From Toxoplasma gondii ME49 (lineage: Eukaryota > Apicomplexa > Conoidasida > Eucoccidiorida > Sarcocystidae), in contig NC_031471.1 in the NCBI RefSeq assembly GCF_000006565.2, positions 1,614,661 through 1,678,660 of the forward strand: a DNA stretch of 64,000 bases. The letters are read 5' to 3'. Below the pieces are notes generated by a model. It ran no database searches. It was given only the letters and a program-made list of their open reading frames with translations, and was not told the DNA's origin. The translations under genes and the position numbers were made by a program. This document shows positions 48,373-61,400 of the stretch, in pieces (the stretch's first letter is position 1; every line of letters starts with the position of its first letter).

Positions 48373-51300
48373 CTACTCATGAGCCTCCGGTGCGGGTTGC
48401 GACAAGGTGATATCACGAACGACAAAGCCAAGGACAGGAAAAGACAGAGGCGGCGAGCTGTCCCGCGCCTTTCTAACTCGTTCCCTTTCATTTCTGCATG
48501 CGCCTCCACCACCGACACACTCAGAGTGCCGACATCGTCTCCCAAAGTCTTCGCAGCCAACGGTGCTGCAGTTTGCCTTTGATGCGCCGTTCCTTCTCTC
48601 CCGTCGCTGCTTGGCCTCTCGATCGGCCTCCACATCCTGCTGCTCTTGCCACTGAGTGAGCGTCTGACCTTCCACGACAGACTGCGACTGCGCCTCTCCT
48701 GCTGCTCCTTGGGTCTCTTCTCTCTCGACCTCCCTTCCTTGGCTTTCTTCTCTACCATCAGCTCTATTCCCCGATCTCGCGTCGTCAGAGAAGGGAGAAC
48801 ACCCTTCGCTGTTCGTCCATACAGAACTGGAAATCGAAAAAGCCGTACTAGTCCCGGCAGTGCCTGCATCGGACTCCGCTTTTAACTTTTCCTCCAGGTG
48901 TCTTCTGGGGCCTTCCCATCCACAGCCACTCTCCTTTCCGCAGTTCTTCTCTTCCCTGTTCCGCATTGCTGGGTCTCTCCGCTGTTCACTACGTCGCTCT
49001 CCTTCATTGTTACGCGCAAGCCACGTTCGACCTCCCTTCTCAGCTCTCTTCTTCCCCGGGTTTGTGTCGCTTGTTTCTGTCTTCTCTTTCGCCGGCCTCG
49101 CTGCGAGCAATCTCCTAATATCGTTCTCTCGCTTCACCCTATATTCGGAGAGAAGCCGCGCAGCGAGGGCTGCGCCGATCTCCTCCTCATCGCAGCAGAC
49201 GCAGAGCGCCTTGTTGCGTCGAAGGCGATGACCGCCAAAGATGTAGGAGAAGGCAGCGCATTCTTCGGGGATGAAACTCTGCTCATGGAGAGACGGCTCT
49301 GCCCTCTCTGTTTCGATTCTCGTTGCGTTGTTTCCTGAGAGCGTTCCGGGGCGGATGAGGTCCTTGTGGAACAAGCGACTTTCTGCAGCGCCGGAAAAGC
49401 CTTGAACAAACACTTCGTCCCCGCCCCAGAGTTTTCCCTCTCGGGTCCGCGAGCTCCTGTGTGGCGATGCGGTGTCTGTGCACCCGGTACACGCGCGGGT
49501 GACAGCGTGGAACTCGATGGGGAGGAGCTCGAATCCGAAAGCCTCCGCAAAGACAGCGAACGGCGTGACGAAGGCCACAGCGTGAGCTGGTGAAGAGAAA
49601 AACTTTTTTTGTGGAGAGAACAGCAACTCGATAGTGCGAATGCGGGGAAACTGCGAGAGAAGCGAGCGCACATGTCTCTGGACGGGTCGCGGAACGACAG
49701 CAAGCGACTTGGAAAAGAAAGAAGGACAGGTCACAGAGTCCGCGCGAGCAGAAAAGTGACGCGAACCAGAAGGGGACGCAAATGCAGGCGAAGAGTTGGA
49801 AACAACTGCATTGGGATTTCCTGGACAATTTGAGACCAAAGAAGGACCGTCGCGGGCCTCTCTACCGACGCCAACACGACCTCGCTCGGCCGGTCTACGA
49901 AGGCGACCCGGAGCCGACCCAGAACCCATGCGGCCGCATTCGCTGGAGGAAACGGTCGAAGCCGAGGCTTCCTCCCTTCTGGCGGCCACTCTGGGATTGA
50001 ACGCGGAACATGGCATTTCTGAGAAGGAGGGTGAAGAAGCGCAAGAGGAAGAATTCGTAGAAACCTCGTCGCCGGCATTGCCGCGTTGACGGTCCCCCCC
50101 GTGTCTGTTCACCCCGTCGTTATACAAGTCGCTCTGCGTGAAACATCTTCTGTCTCTTGGCCTCTCCCTCCGTTCCCTCTCCTCCACGTTCAACCTTTCC
50201 GTCACTCTTCTCTGCCCTCGCCCAGCACCACCCACACCGTCGGCGTTGCTCCCTGCTTCTTCGTCTCTTTCTTCTTCTGCGCGTTGTAAATCTTCTGTGA
50301 ACGCGACTTCCTCTCTTTTGCGACTCTCTTCTCGAGTTCCACGACTCTCTGCCTCTTGGTGGGTTGGCCGCAGCCGTTCAGCCTCGCTTTCTCGTTCTCG
50401 CTGCAGCTGGTGGACGAGCGCCATTTCAGCGGTCCTCACTCGGTCGAGTTCGAGAGGGGACAGCGTGTCGCGAAGGTCTTCGTTCCGGTAATTCACAATT
50501 CGAAGAAGGTGGAGAGGCGGCCGCGCTTCCTCGGGCAAAGCGAAAACGTGGCTCACCAAGGCGTCAAAGAAATAGCTGTTCTCCAACACGAAACTCCGAA
50601 CTTCGACGCCTCGCAGGCGAGTCTGAGACAGGCACCGCAACTGACACGGAGCACTTGACAGCAAAGAGACGGTGCGCGGGAGGGGGAGGGAGAATGCAGC
50701 AGAAAGATATGGCAGATGAGGAGAGAGAACAAAAGTGAAAAGGTGTGACTGGGAACGCGTCTGAGAAACCAGTGGGAAAAACGAACCCGATAAAAGGGGA
50801 GAGGAGACACAGGAAGAACAGAGCGAAGGCGTGCGAGAGAGAAAGCTGCAGAGAAGAGAAAGGTGAAAATGGGATGGACAAAATAAAGAGAAGAGGAGAC
50901 AGATGAAGAGAGACACACGAAGAACGGCAAACAGAAGAGTGGAGCAAAAGAGATCCACACGAAGACAGCGACAGACACAAGATCGAGCTGCCAGAGACGT
51001 CTCGCGAGAGAGGCGACCATCGAGGAGAACAGACACCAGCAGACAGAACAACTTCCTAATGAGTCTTTGTTTCAGTGTCCCAGCAATCTCATTACTAGAG
51101 GCCTTGTCAGCGACTTGAACACCAAAAGGTCGCTGGTTTTTCGACTTCAGTCACGCAGTTCTGAATCGCAAATCCTTTGTACGGAGCGACCCTCGCAGGA
51201 GCGAAGGCCACCGGCGCAACTAGGAGAGGAACGCAGGCGCACAAGGGATGCTGACCGACAGAGCAGAAGTTTTACGACTACGTCCAGTTGAAAGATGAAC

Positions 51301-52828
51301 AGACGAAGCTTGGTTTCATCCGTTCAAAACTCACCGAGATCTCTGTTATCAGCACCGTTTCCAGATTCACAAGCATATTGACGCTGACGTCCCAGTCACA
51401 CTTGAACATCTCTCTTTTGAAGACGCAGTCCCTTCTCGCTGTTCAGTGTTGCCTCAAAGCACCAAAATCGGGCCTCGAGTTACACAGACAACCACACAGA
51501 GAAAACGTTTTTGTTCGCACATGGTGTTTCCGTGTTCCTTTCAGACTTTCACATACCAGCAAAGCAGCTCGCTGTGAAGTCGCCATGGTGGAGATGACAT
51601 CTTCAAGAGGAAGGCAGAAGCAGGGGACATTCCCCAGGATATTCGCAACTCTTCCGGGAACGCCCAGACGCCTCCGAGAGTCGCCTCGTGAAGCCTCTTC
51701 TCTGCTCCAGAAAAGTCCGGCACCCACAGTCCCGAACACGGTCCCGAAAGATGTCTCAGAAGGCGTTTCGGCAGTTGTCTCTGTTGCGTCCTCCCCTCTG
51801 GTCGCTTCCTCGAAATCAAGAGGTTCACTGGCAAAGACATCCAGGTGCGTTCGATGGCCCAGCATGCCCACGTGAACAGCCGGCGGTGACGACAGCGTCG
51901 AAGACGTCTGACGAGCCGCTGCAGAGACGAGGAACGAGCGCGAAGCCGGCAAGCAAGCCAATGGAGACAAAGGGAGGGAGGAGACCACAGTCTCAGAGGA
52001 AGACGAAGAAGAAGAAGAAAAAGAGGACGAAGGGCAGGGAAAAGAAGAGGACGAGGAGGAAGAGGAGGAAGAGGAAGAAGAGGAGGAAGAGGAGGAAGAA
52101 GGGAAGGGAGAAGAAGAAGGCGGCGAACGAGAGGGGTGACGGGTTAGGCGTTGGAAATGACTGGGTGACCTTCCGGTTTGAGCAAAGCCACATGCGGCGT
52201 CACCACGAGACACGAGGGACCCTGGAGGAAGAACTTCAGCCGTGTCGTCTTCCGTTTGTTCTTTTTCTCCGCAGACGATTTCTCGTAAAAGGAGGCTTTG
52301 CCCGACCGAGCGCGACGGAGTCCGCCGTCGCTCCGCGCTCGCTGACAGAACATGGGAGGAGACGTGGAGACAAAGGGGGGTGTTCCAGATATCGAGAGAC
52401 TTTGCAGAACCAGAATGAGAACTCGCCGCTTCCTTCGGATCTCCCACACCACTCTCTCTGCGTCCTTCTTGGGCTCTGTCTCCCCAGCAGACTGGCCGTC
52501 GCCTGTTAGACGTACAGCGAGTGCACGAAGGGAAGTTATCGGACTCCTCTCCGACGCCTCCTCCACTCTCGGCGTTCTTCGAACAAGCTGAAGAAGACGC
52601 CTCCGAGTTTTCTTCCTGACGAGACGGAGACAGGGAGGAAGAAGGCGGGCAGCGAGGACGAGAAGAAGAGACACGTCGACGAGAAAAGTCTCTTCGTCTG
52701 AGAGGGCGAAGCGCATCCCGACAACAAGCAACGTCAGAAGAAGAGGCAGCGGGAGCAGAAGGATCAGAGACCGAGGAAGACACAGACTGGTACATAAGCG
52801 ATGCCAGCGAAGAGAATGTGGACAGCAT
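48373..52828 (-). CDS. Unrecognised large protein (one gene, possibly two)
   Basis: The last exon (48373-50622) and an internal exon (51335-51409 or slightly longer, MFKCDWDVSVNMLVNLETVL; donor GTGAGT) join in phase 0. They give about 775 residues with conserved-looking blocks: GVEVRSFVLENSYFFDALVS, HLLRIVNYRNEDLRDTLSPL, HVRSLLSQFPRIRTIELLF and AAFSYIFGGHRLRRNKAL with CVCCDEEEIGAALAARLLSE. Charged low-complexity linkers separate them. Upstream, 51557-52828 is a 424-codon frame from an ATG (MLSTFSSLASLMYQ), Ser-rich, ending in a good donor (CTG/GTATGT) in phase 0. Joining it needs an acceptor with a poor pyrimidine tract (AGAGAG/ATG). An alternative start is the ATG of MATSQRAALL in an ACCATGG context near 51586. 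I do not recognise the family. The Cys-rich CVCC motif could bind metal, but that is speculation. Confidence 0.5.
51990..52130. repeat. Polypurine tract coding poly-Ser
   Basis: GAAGAGGA-type units occupy the plus strand. On the minus strand they encode an uninterrupted Ser run in the exon 51557-52828. Length variation between strains would be expected. Confidence 0.85.
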
Positions 52829-55437
52829 CTTGGAAAACGGTTGACGGAAACTGCACAGCGCGGTGTCGAGGTAGCTTGAAGCACACAGCCGGAGGAAACA
52901 CAACCGAAAACTGCATGCGTTTTCCACAAAAGAGATTGCTTCTTGAACTGGAGCGACGCCTCTTTCAGCAGATACACCTGAAGAAAACGGTGTGAAACAA
53001 AGAAACGCGGCTTCTGACTTGTCGCTTCCAATTCCAAGAATCATCGGCACGAAAAAACCTCGCTGACGTGTGTCAGTTCGCACCTTCACAGACAGAGACC
53101 TTCGAAAGATCTAAGCCAGATGTCCACCTCGTAAACTATACTCGGCAGAAAAAGGTAGAAACCTGCGAACCTCACTGTATAATGCGTTACAGGTAGCCTA
53201 GCTTAAGTTACTGCATGACTTGTGTTCAAGACCTGGCGACAATAGATTTACACGAGGTGCCAGTCGCAGATCAGTCAGCCAAGGAGAGGAAGAAGGAGTC
53301 CTTTGCGTTCGATCGGTAGACTCATTGCCTCGTTCTTTTAAAGTCGCTTCTCAACTAATTCTTGCCCCTCTCGACAAACAGGAAAGCTGCGGCTGGACAC
53401 CGAAGCAGAGACGAGATGCAATTAGTATCGCCTTTGTTAAGCACATGCTTTGAACATAAGATAACTTTCTCTTCTCCAGCGTATCTCTCACGTCATGCTG
53501 CAGAAAATTCGGAGAAAAAAGACTTTCAAGCTCAACACCGGCGGCAAGGGAGAGAACTCGACGTCGCTGGCGCCTCTGTCGTGGTAAAAAGCGACCAGAA
53601 AACCACAGCGAGAATGCCGAGGAAACTGCAGTTTTGCGCGAGATTCGACAATGCAAGCCCAACGTTGACGGCGTCTCTTTCTATGGAAATTGAAACCGCC
53701 CATCTTGAAGCTGCATCTCGCCCTACGCCTATTTTTCCTCAGAAAAGGCATAACCAGGACGTGGAGCCAGACTGAGCACGAAAACTGAGAGCGAATCGTT
53801 AGAGAGAAGACGGAATGACAGGGTAGTTTCAATTCAGCAAGATTTTCTTTTGGAAAACAAGGATTTCTTGCCGCCCCGCTCCCGTGCTCATCGACTTACG
53901 ACTCTAGACCTTTTGACCTGGAGGCAGAGCCAGAGAGTTGTCTCTTTTTTCCCCAGGAAATCAGACAAACCAGAGAACTCGTGGAATCATTTTTCACTGC
54001 GTTAACTCGAAGAAGAGACATAGTCTTCTAAGCGCCTTTTCACTTCCTTGTCCAACTTCCGTGGCACGGAGGCGGTGAGGTTTTCCGCTCCTCGTGTGGT
54101 CGTCTGCGAGTTCAGATCCAGTGTACACTGATGTCGTCCTAAAGGCATGGCGAATTGCAGTTTTCAAGATCGACTCTCAAAGAGCGTAGCTCCGAAGAAA
54201 GATTCGTCTTTCTCGTTCCTCTGCAAGTCGGCATTGTAGCATGCCCTCGTCTTTTTCTCCGTCAAAGGAATCGACACGTCGTCTCTGCAAAACGGGATGC
54301 TGCCGTCGTTTCTGTCGACGCGGTGCTCTCCACTTTCCCGAATCGGACTTGCTCGCCTTTCCCTGGAATATTTGCTCGTTTCACTTGCAGTTTCACACTT
54401 GTCTCTCAGCAGATTCGGTGCGTTTTGGATGCGGATTCCCGCTTATTCCTCTAAACTTCACTCTGGTTTGCTAGCGCTAGCTCCTCTGCGTGCGGCGTGC
54501 CTCTTCGCCTCTCGATTCAATCGCGAGTTTCCTTTGTTCCGCTTTTGGAGGTTTGCTAAAATTGCTCGTTGGATTTTCATGATCCTGTCTGTTTGTTTTC
54601 TCTACCACAGCTCTTCCTTGCTGATGGTCTCTGTCGGGCGACGCCGAGTTTCCTTCGCATGCTTTGGTTCTACTGCGGGGATTTCAGGCCGTTTTCTTTG
54701 CTCCTCCTCCGTAGTATGTTCGATCTTTTCTTCCCATTTCACCGTCTTCTCCCCTCCACGTGAAGGGAGAGTTTTTCGCCTTCCTTTGTAGAGAAATGCG
54801 GCGGGTTCGTCACAACCCGTACGGCTGCGCCATCCAGCGCTCTGTGAGAGTCGAGTCGTGAAACATCGGTTGCCCGTTTCTACAAACAAGCCTACCTTTT
54901 TAAAAAGTGACCAAGTTCTCTGCTAAACTGTCGCTGTCCTTTCCGCTGTGTCATCTTTCGTTGCCCTCCTCACCCACGAACGCGGAGGGACGGATGGTGA
55001 TAGGACGTAGTTCAAGCCGACGTCAAACTCTGTCTGCTGTGTAGACAAAGTATCTGCTCTGATTCCCTGCTCTGCGCTGGACAATGTGTCCGGCATTAAG
55101 TAGCAGCTGGAAGGTTTTCAAGCGGCTACTGAAAGGTTGGTCGAAGCGCTCGCTGTTCGTGCTGCAATGAGCATTCTGAGTTCCATGAACTTCTTGCGTC
55201 CACGCTGAGTTGTGTCTGACGAGCCTGTTTTGTCACATGCGTTTGGAGGCATCTCGACAGTCGTTACATCCCTCTTTTTCCCAGTTCAAAATTGGAATGT
55301 GGATACTTGTAGGTTCGTACGCATCTGATGCGACATCAAAACGATTTTCTGTGTCCCGTCTTTGCCTTCCTTCCACAGCTGAGTCTTCCTAGAAAGAAAG
55401 AAGGCGATTCGCTGCATTGCCTAGTGTGCCTAAAGAA
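52829..55437. other. Divergent spacer between two large genes
   Basis: This 2.6 kb spacer separates two oppositely directed gene starts. The right part (54.2-54.8 kb) is pyrimidine-rich on the plus strand, fitting the leader of the gene starting at 55438. A copy of the ~50-base dispersed repeat lies at 53144-53195. No other gene is supported. Confidence 0.55.
53144..53195. repeat. Copy of the dispersed ~50-base element
   Basis: It reads AAAAGGTAGAA, then GCGAACCTCACTGTATAATG, then CGTTACAG and CTAGCTTAAGT. Over its core it matches the second copy at 22328-22376, where the corresponding parts include GAACCCCACTTTATA, GTGACAG and CTAGCTTCAGT (about 20 of 26 core bases by eye). Confidence 0.45.
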
Positions 55438-58400
55438 ATGGTAACACACGAGCCGCGCTGCGGCTCTTCGCCGCCTTCCGGGTCCGGTGTGCTTATTGCT
55501 CGTGTCAGTGACAAAAGTTTGAGCTCACCGTCTCCCAGCGGTGTCTGTGAATCGGATGCACTGCAGTCTGCCGCAGAAGACATCATGCATTTCGATGCTT
55601 CCGCGAACCTGAACCCATCTGTCGCCTCGACTTTACAGAAAGATACTCACGTTATTCCCAAACCTAGAACGGTAGGTTCGGCCGCCGCTCTAGCCCGTGA
55701 CGCAGAGGCGTTGTCGAACGGTGCAAGTCCGTCTTTTGCTCAGCCGTTCCAATTGCCCGTGGACTCGAGACAGTCTGCCTATGCTTTCCCTGTTATGTCT
55801 GCAACCAGTGCCACCTTTTTGTCGCATTCTTCCTCGAATTCGTCCGCTGGAACGGCCGGAGCTCCCGCGGGGCGGGTGCGAGCGCTTGCGCGCATCAAGG
55901 CGCAGGCGGCGGAACGAACGCGGAGGAAAACTTCAGAAGAGAGAAGACGGCGGACTCTCATCGACTCGGATTCCTCTGAATCCGCGAAAGGAAGCGCTGC
56001 CTCATCTGCCTCGCTTTCCAGCAGTCCGTCGGGTGAGTCTGCAGAATCCAGCTCGCTATCCGAGCACACTTCAGGTGTAGATACACCCGAGCGCAGCGTC
56101 GAGAGCAGCGCAGAGAGCGATCTTCAGGGAGACTCTTTGGCTGCGGACTCATCCAGTGAAACAAGTGAGGCCAGTTCGTTTTCTGACACGCGAACTTCCG
56201 ACGACTCTGACGCAGACTTTCGCGGCTCTGAACCGGTTAGACCGGCAGCACGAAGCGACCTTCGCTCCCGGATTCGCGTCGGCGCGGGCAGGCGATCGGG
56301 GGGACGACCTGGGAAGTTTGGGCGAAAAGTACGCACTCCGCCGGGTGGCGCTTCGGGTCGGAACAGCCACGAGACCCCCGAGTGGAAGGCGCAGTCGCGC
56401 GGCAGAGAACCTGCAGACGACTCTTCCACGAGGAGTCAAAGCACCTCACAGTCGTCTTCGGCCACTGTCACCTCGAGTGACGCTACGACCGAATCTTCCG
56501 AGACCAGTGTCGACTCCACGTCTGGCGAAACGGGAGACAGCGACGTCAGTGCAAAGGAGAATGGACCGCGAGCACCGCGACGGTTCCCGCTTCTCTATGG
56601 CCATCCCGCCGAGCCGTCTTCCCCCTCGGCTTCTTCGCTGTCTTCGCCTCGTCCGTCCCGACAACCACGTCGCCGCCGCCTCGCGAGGACTCCCCAGCGA
56701 TCCGCGTTTCTTCGCAGTTTGTCTCGCAGGCGCCGTGCTCCTGCGCTCCCGAGAAAGTTTCCTTCTTGCTCTTTCGGCTCACATCCTTCCGGTCAGCCTT
56801 CTTCCTTGATGCGAGCGAGGTCCTCGGCGTCCACATTTTCGCAGGCATCACTACGGGTGCGCAGCGCCATTCTATTTCCTCACCTCGCTCAGACAGAGCG
56901 CCGGCGTTCGCAGCGCGGAGTGCCGGCTCTGCGACTCTTGGCGCTCTCGCGAGAAGACCCTGTGACGGACATGCCCACTGGGGAAACAGCGAATCGAGCC
57001 GGACAGAAATCCAAGCAACCCGGTAAACCGGGCGGATGGATGCGCCTCTTCAGACCTCTGTTCGACCTCCGGCCCTCAGATCCCAACCACTCAACTCCCT
57101 GGTCTTCGTCGTCTGTGCGTTCGTCGTCTGTGCGTTCGTCGTCTGAGCGTTCGTCGTCTGACGACCTGTCTTCCTCAAGTGAAGCAGACGCGAGAGAAAC
57201 ACAGAGGACCAGGGGCAGGGACGCCAGCTCTGCGGAGAGGAGACCGTCTCGAACGGCGGACACAAAGACGCGGAAGGCGCGAGGAGTTGTCACACGCTTC
57301 GAAGAAAGCGGGAGCAGCGAGGCAGGTGCCAGGCATGTAGGCGTAAGCGTCGCGGGGGAGACAGGGGATGCCTCAGCGCGAGTCGCAAAGCCTGTGGAAG
57401 CTGCAAAGACCTCTCTGGGATATCGTTTTTCAAAGGAACAAGACCCCACGCGAACGGGCTCGGACGGAGGAATGGCCAGACATTCCCGAGGTAAAGCGAC
57501 CTCACAACTGAGAGCGGATTCGCCGCAGTCCGCGTGTGCTCCCTTGCAGTCTTTTTCTTCATCTCGCTCGCAGTCTTCATCTTCTGATTACTCGCGCGCT
57601 TCCTCCCCAGGTTCTCCTCGACGACAATCGGAGAAGCGCCAAAGCGACTCGCAGGAGTCTGCACGCACCCCGAGGCGGACGACGCGGGGAGACTCAAAGA
57701 CACAAGCGACGAGCTTATTCGACTTGCTTCGGTTCGTGTCGTTCAGGACGTCCAAGAGCCGAGAAAAGAAGCAGCGGAGCAGTCTGAGTTCTTCCCCGTC
57801 TTCGCGCAGAACAATCCAGGTCGAGAAACAACTCTCTGCGACGGAGCAGGCCTCGGCTGCCACCGCTTGTGGAGAGGTCCTCGCAGTAGCACCCGAGAAG
57901 GGGAACAGGGATGATGGGAAGAAGATCCGTTTCCGGGGACAGCACTCGCCGCCTAAACTCTCACCGAGAGAGGATGAGGAAAGTCATTTCGCGAGAGGAA
58001 GAGGCGAAGAAGAAAGGCCGAAAACAGCTTCATCAGAGGTCGGGGAAGCCACAAGAAAGATGACGCGAGCGCAACAAGAGGCTGCAGAGAAAGCCAGTAC
58101 AGATGTTGACAGAAAGGAAGAAAGTCTGCATGATACGCGAAGAGCTCTGAAAACCTCCAATTCGAGACAAGGTCCTGAAATCGAAAACAGAGATCCTCGC
58201 GGCTGTCGAAGCGACTCGCGGCAAACCGTCGCATCCTCGTTAACCTGTTCGTCGTGCGTGTCGGCCTCGTCAACCTCAGCGCCCATCGACCTTCTCGCTG
58301 CATCCTCGAGAGCGTCAGAGAACCTGCCGGATGAAAAGGGAGAAAACGCGCAAACACCCGCTGGATGTCCCACCTTAGCAAGTCACGTTTCGACTGAATC

Positions 58401-61400
58401 TGAGACTGTGTCGCCGGTAATTCCCAGGCGAGAGAACAAGGAGAGCCTTGCAGGACAGCGAAGAAGGTCGACAACGGAGGATCCGGAGACCAGCGACCCT
58501 TCCTCGGCTGTCGCTTTACAGAGCAAAGGAGCGAACAATGAGAATGACGGCTTCTCTCCAAGTCAAGAGAAAGGAGTTTCTGCAGCTAGAGAAAGCTTGA
58601 GTTTTGCGCCGGGAGGAAGAGGCGAAAGTGTGGAGACACGGAAAGGACCCGCGCCTGCGAAAGACGCGGCTAGCGACCTCCGAGGCGTTTTCCAGATGCA
58701 CGCAAGTCTGGAATCCCTTGCCTCCGGGACGACGGCGTCTCCGTCGCCTTCCACTTCGATTTCTTCGTCTGCTTTCTCAGCCTATCTGGGGGGATCGTTC
58801 CAGGCTGGAAGCGGAGGACTCACCAGCTCTTTGGGGACAGATGAAGAAGCGGAGAGGAAGGTGGAGGAGAGAGAACGGGAGACAGGGAGTCAGGAGAGGA
58901 TCGTGGGCGCATCTTGCGCGCCGTTAGCTACCAGTCTGAATTGCAAAGCAAATCTCCCTGCGGAGGGGTCGCTACCTTCCTGCTCGCCAGATCGACCTGA
59001 GTCAGATTGTAGAACGAATGAGGCCAGCTGTGGTGCGTCGTCTGCGACGTCCTCTTCCTCTTCTTCCTCCTGTTCCTCCCCACCTCCTTACTCATCTTCT
59101 TCGTTTTCCTCCTGTCACTCTTCTTCTTCCTTCTCTTCTCCTCCGTCTTTTCTCTCATCCTCGTCATCGTCTTCCCCATCTCCTTCTTGCTCCTCATCCT
59201 CATCATCGTCTTCCCCATTGCCTGCTTGCTCCTCGTCCTCATCTTCTTCTTCCTCGTCTTCTTCCCCCCTTCTGTCCTCTTCTCCCCCTGTCTGTTCTTC
59301 TTTTCCAGTTGTCTCTCAAGGTGTCCGTTTGCCGTCCTTCGACTCTGAGAAGTCGTCGTCGTCTTCTGTCTCTTCGCTTGCGTCGAGAGCCTGTTTGCGG
59401 GAGGGTCGACAACGCATGCCGAGTTCTAAATTTCGATGGGTGGATCTTGATGGCCTTCCGCTGACGTCTCAGGTGGCGTTCGACGACCTCGCGCAAGCAG
59501 TCCGGCGGCGGGCATGCGACGGACGCCTCGCAGGCGCCTGCTGCTGTTGCATCGGCTGCCGTACAGACACCGCGCCAACGTCGCCCGCCTCGGTCGGACC
59601 GCACAAAGACGGCTCTTGCACCTGCTTCTGCGGGACTTGTTGCTGCGCAGATCGTTCGTCTCCGTCTGCGGGCAATCCGCAGAAGACGCCTGCTTCTCCC
59701 TCAAGCTGTGCGTCGAAACAGGCACCTCTGGATTTCTCCTTTCTCTTCGACATGCGCGAGGGCGGGGGACTTTCGGCTTCGGGCGCGGCGGGGGCCTCTG
59801 CGTCTGCGGTGGCGTCCTTCCTCGCCACGCGTTTGCCTTCTTTCCACGCAGGTCTCCCGCCAGCGCGTCTGGCTGAGCTTCAAGCGAGTGCGGCTGCGAG
59901 ACTCGCTGCGTCAATGGCCAGCAAGGCGGCTCTTGCGGCGCGGGTCTTGGTGCATGCACCGGCGAATCAGCTGGTGATTCCCTCCGTGGATTTGTTTGTC
60001 GACCACCGGAAGCTGCGCTCCCTCATGGCGGTGCCGAAACGCAGCGTGACGGAGCAGGTGATGCGTCTGCTGCAGAGACTTCCTCGCTTTACCTTGCCGC
60101 TGTACGAGTCTTTCTTGCTCGAGCAAGTCTGTGAGGACCCCGTGCTGCATCCGCGACTCCAGGGCCTCGAAGTCCCGTTTCGCCTCCTCACTCACGACTT
60201 TGTCTTTCTCGGCAGCTACGCCTACTTCGCAGATCTGCCGCCCTGGTCTCGCCCGCCGATTCGCCTCCTCCGGATCTACAAGTTCCAGCAACTCCAGCTC
60301 GTGGACTCCGGCGAGAGCCGCGCGGACGCGTCTCCAGTGCACGGCGACAGACACGCCGCGTTTGTGGAGCCCAGCAGGCTCGTGGGGGAACGAGGCTGGC
60401 GCGCGAGACGCAGCCTCGACGCTCGCCTGCAGAGCCGCGGCAGCGAAGTTCCGACGGAGTCCAGTGCGTCGTCGGGCTTCAGTTCTGAGATCCGCGAGTC
60501 GTCGGACGCGCGAACGCTCTCAGCCGTCGAGGGGACAGAGGGTGTGGGTCACTGTGAGGGGGCGAGCCTGCGAAGACAGAGCGCCGGAGACAGTCGGCTG
60601 GACTCAGGGTCGTCCGCAGAGGGGCGGTTCAGGAGGCGTGGTTGCGATTCAGGAGAAGGGCAGGAGAGAGACATGGGAGGGTCTTTGGGACTCCAAGAAG
60701 AAGATCGAGGAAGCTCGTTTCAAAGTGTAGGCGCCAGACCGCGAGGAGGCACCTACGCTGCCCCGCGGTACGGCGCGCGCCCTGACGACCTCGAAGCAGA
60801 GCATCTGCAGGGCCTCGCGCTCTACAACTTGAAGCTGTTGATGCGCGACTTTGAGGAGACTCTGGAGGTGGTGGAGTTACACTACGGAGAAATGTTCTTC
60901 ATTGAAGGAGACGTCTTTGCGTACTTCTGTGGCCTCACAGAGTTCATGGACTCGCAAGGCTTCCAGCTGGAAACCATCAAGTGTCGTCGCAAAGACGGCC
61001 CGCCGATCGCCCTGCGTCCGCAAGACCCCGCGGGCGCATCTGTGGGGTGGGACGGAGACAGGGACAGGTGGGGTTTGGGCAGAGGAGACGCCCGGCGGCG
61101 GGGGGCCGCGAGGCGAGGAGACAGGGGGGCAAAGGAGATGCCGGCTCGCAGCTGCAGGAAGCCTTGCGGAGTCTGTTGTCGATGTGTAGCGAAGAAGGAA
61201 GCGAGTTCGACTTTCTGTGAGACCGAAGAGAGTGGGGAGAGCGAAGAGTCCGACGGCCAGGAGCGAGACGAACGGAGACTAGCGAGGAGGAGACAGTCGA
61301 CGGCAGGGAGAGAAGGCGATAGTCCTGCTTCCTCGGACGAAGAACAAGGCGGGTGGCGGCGAAGGCGTCACCAGCTGCAGGGCTTGAGTCACGAGACGGA

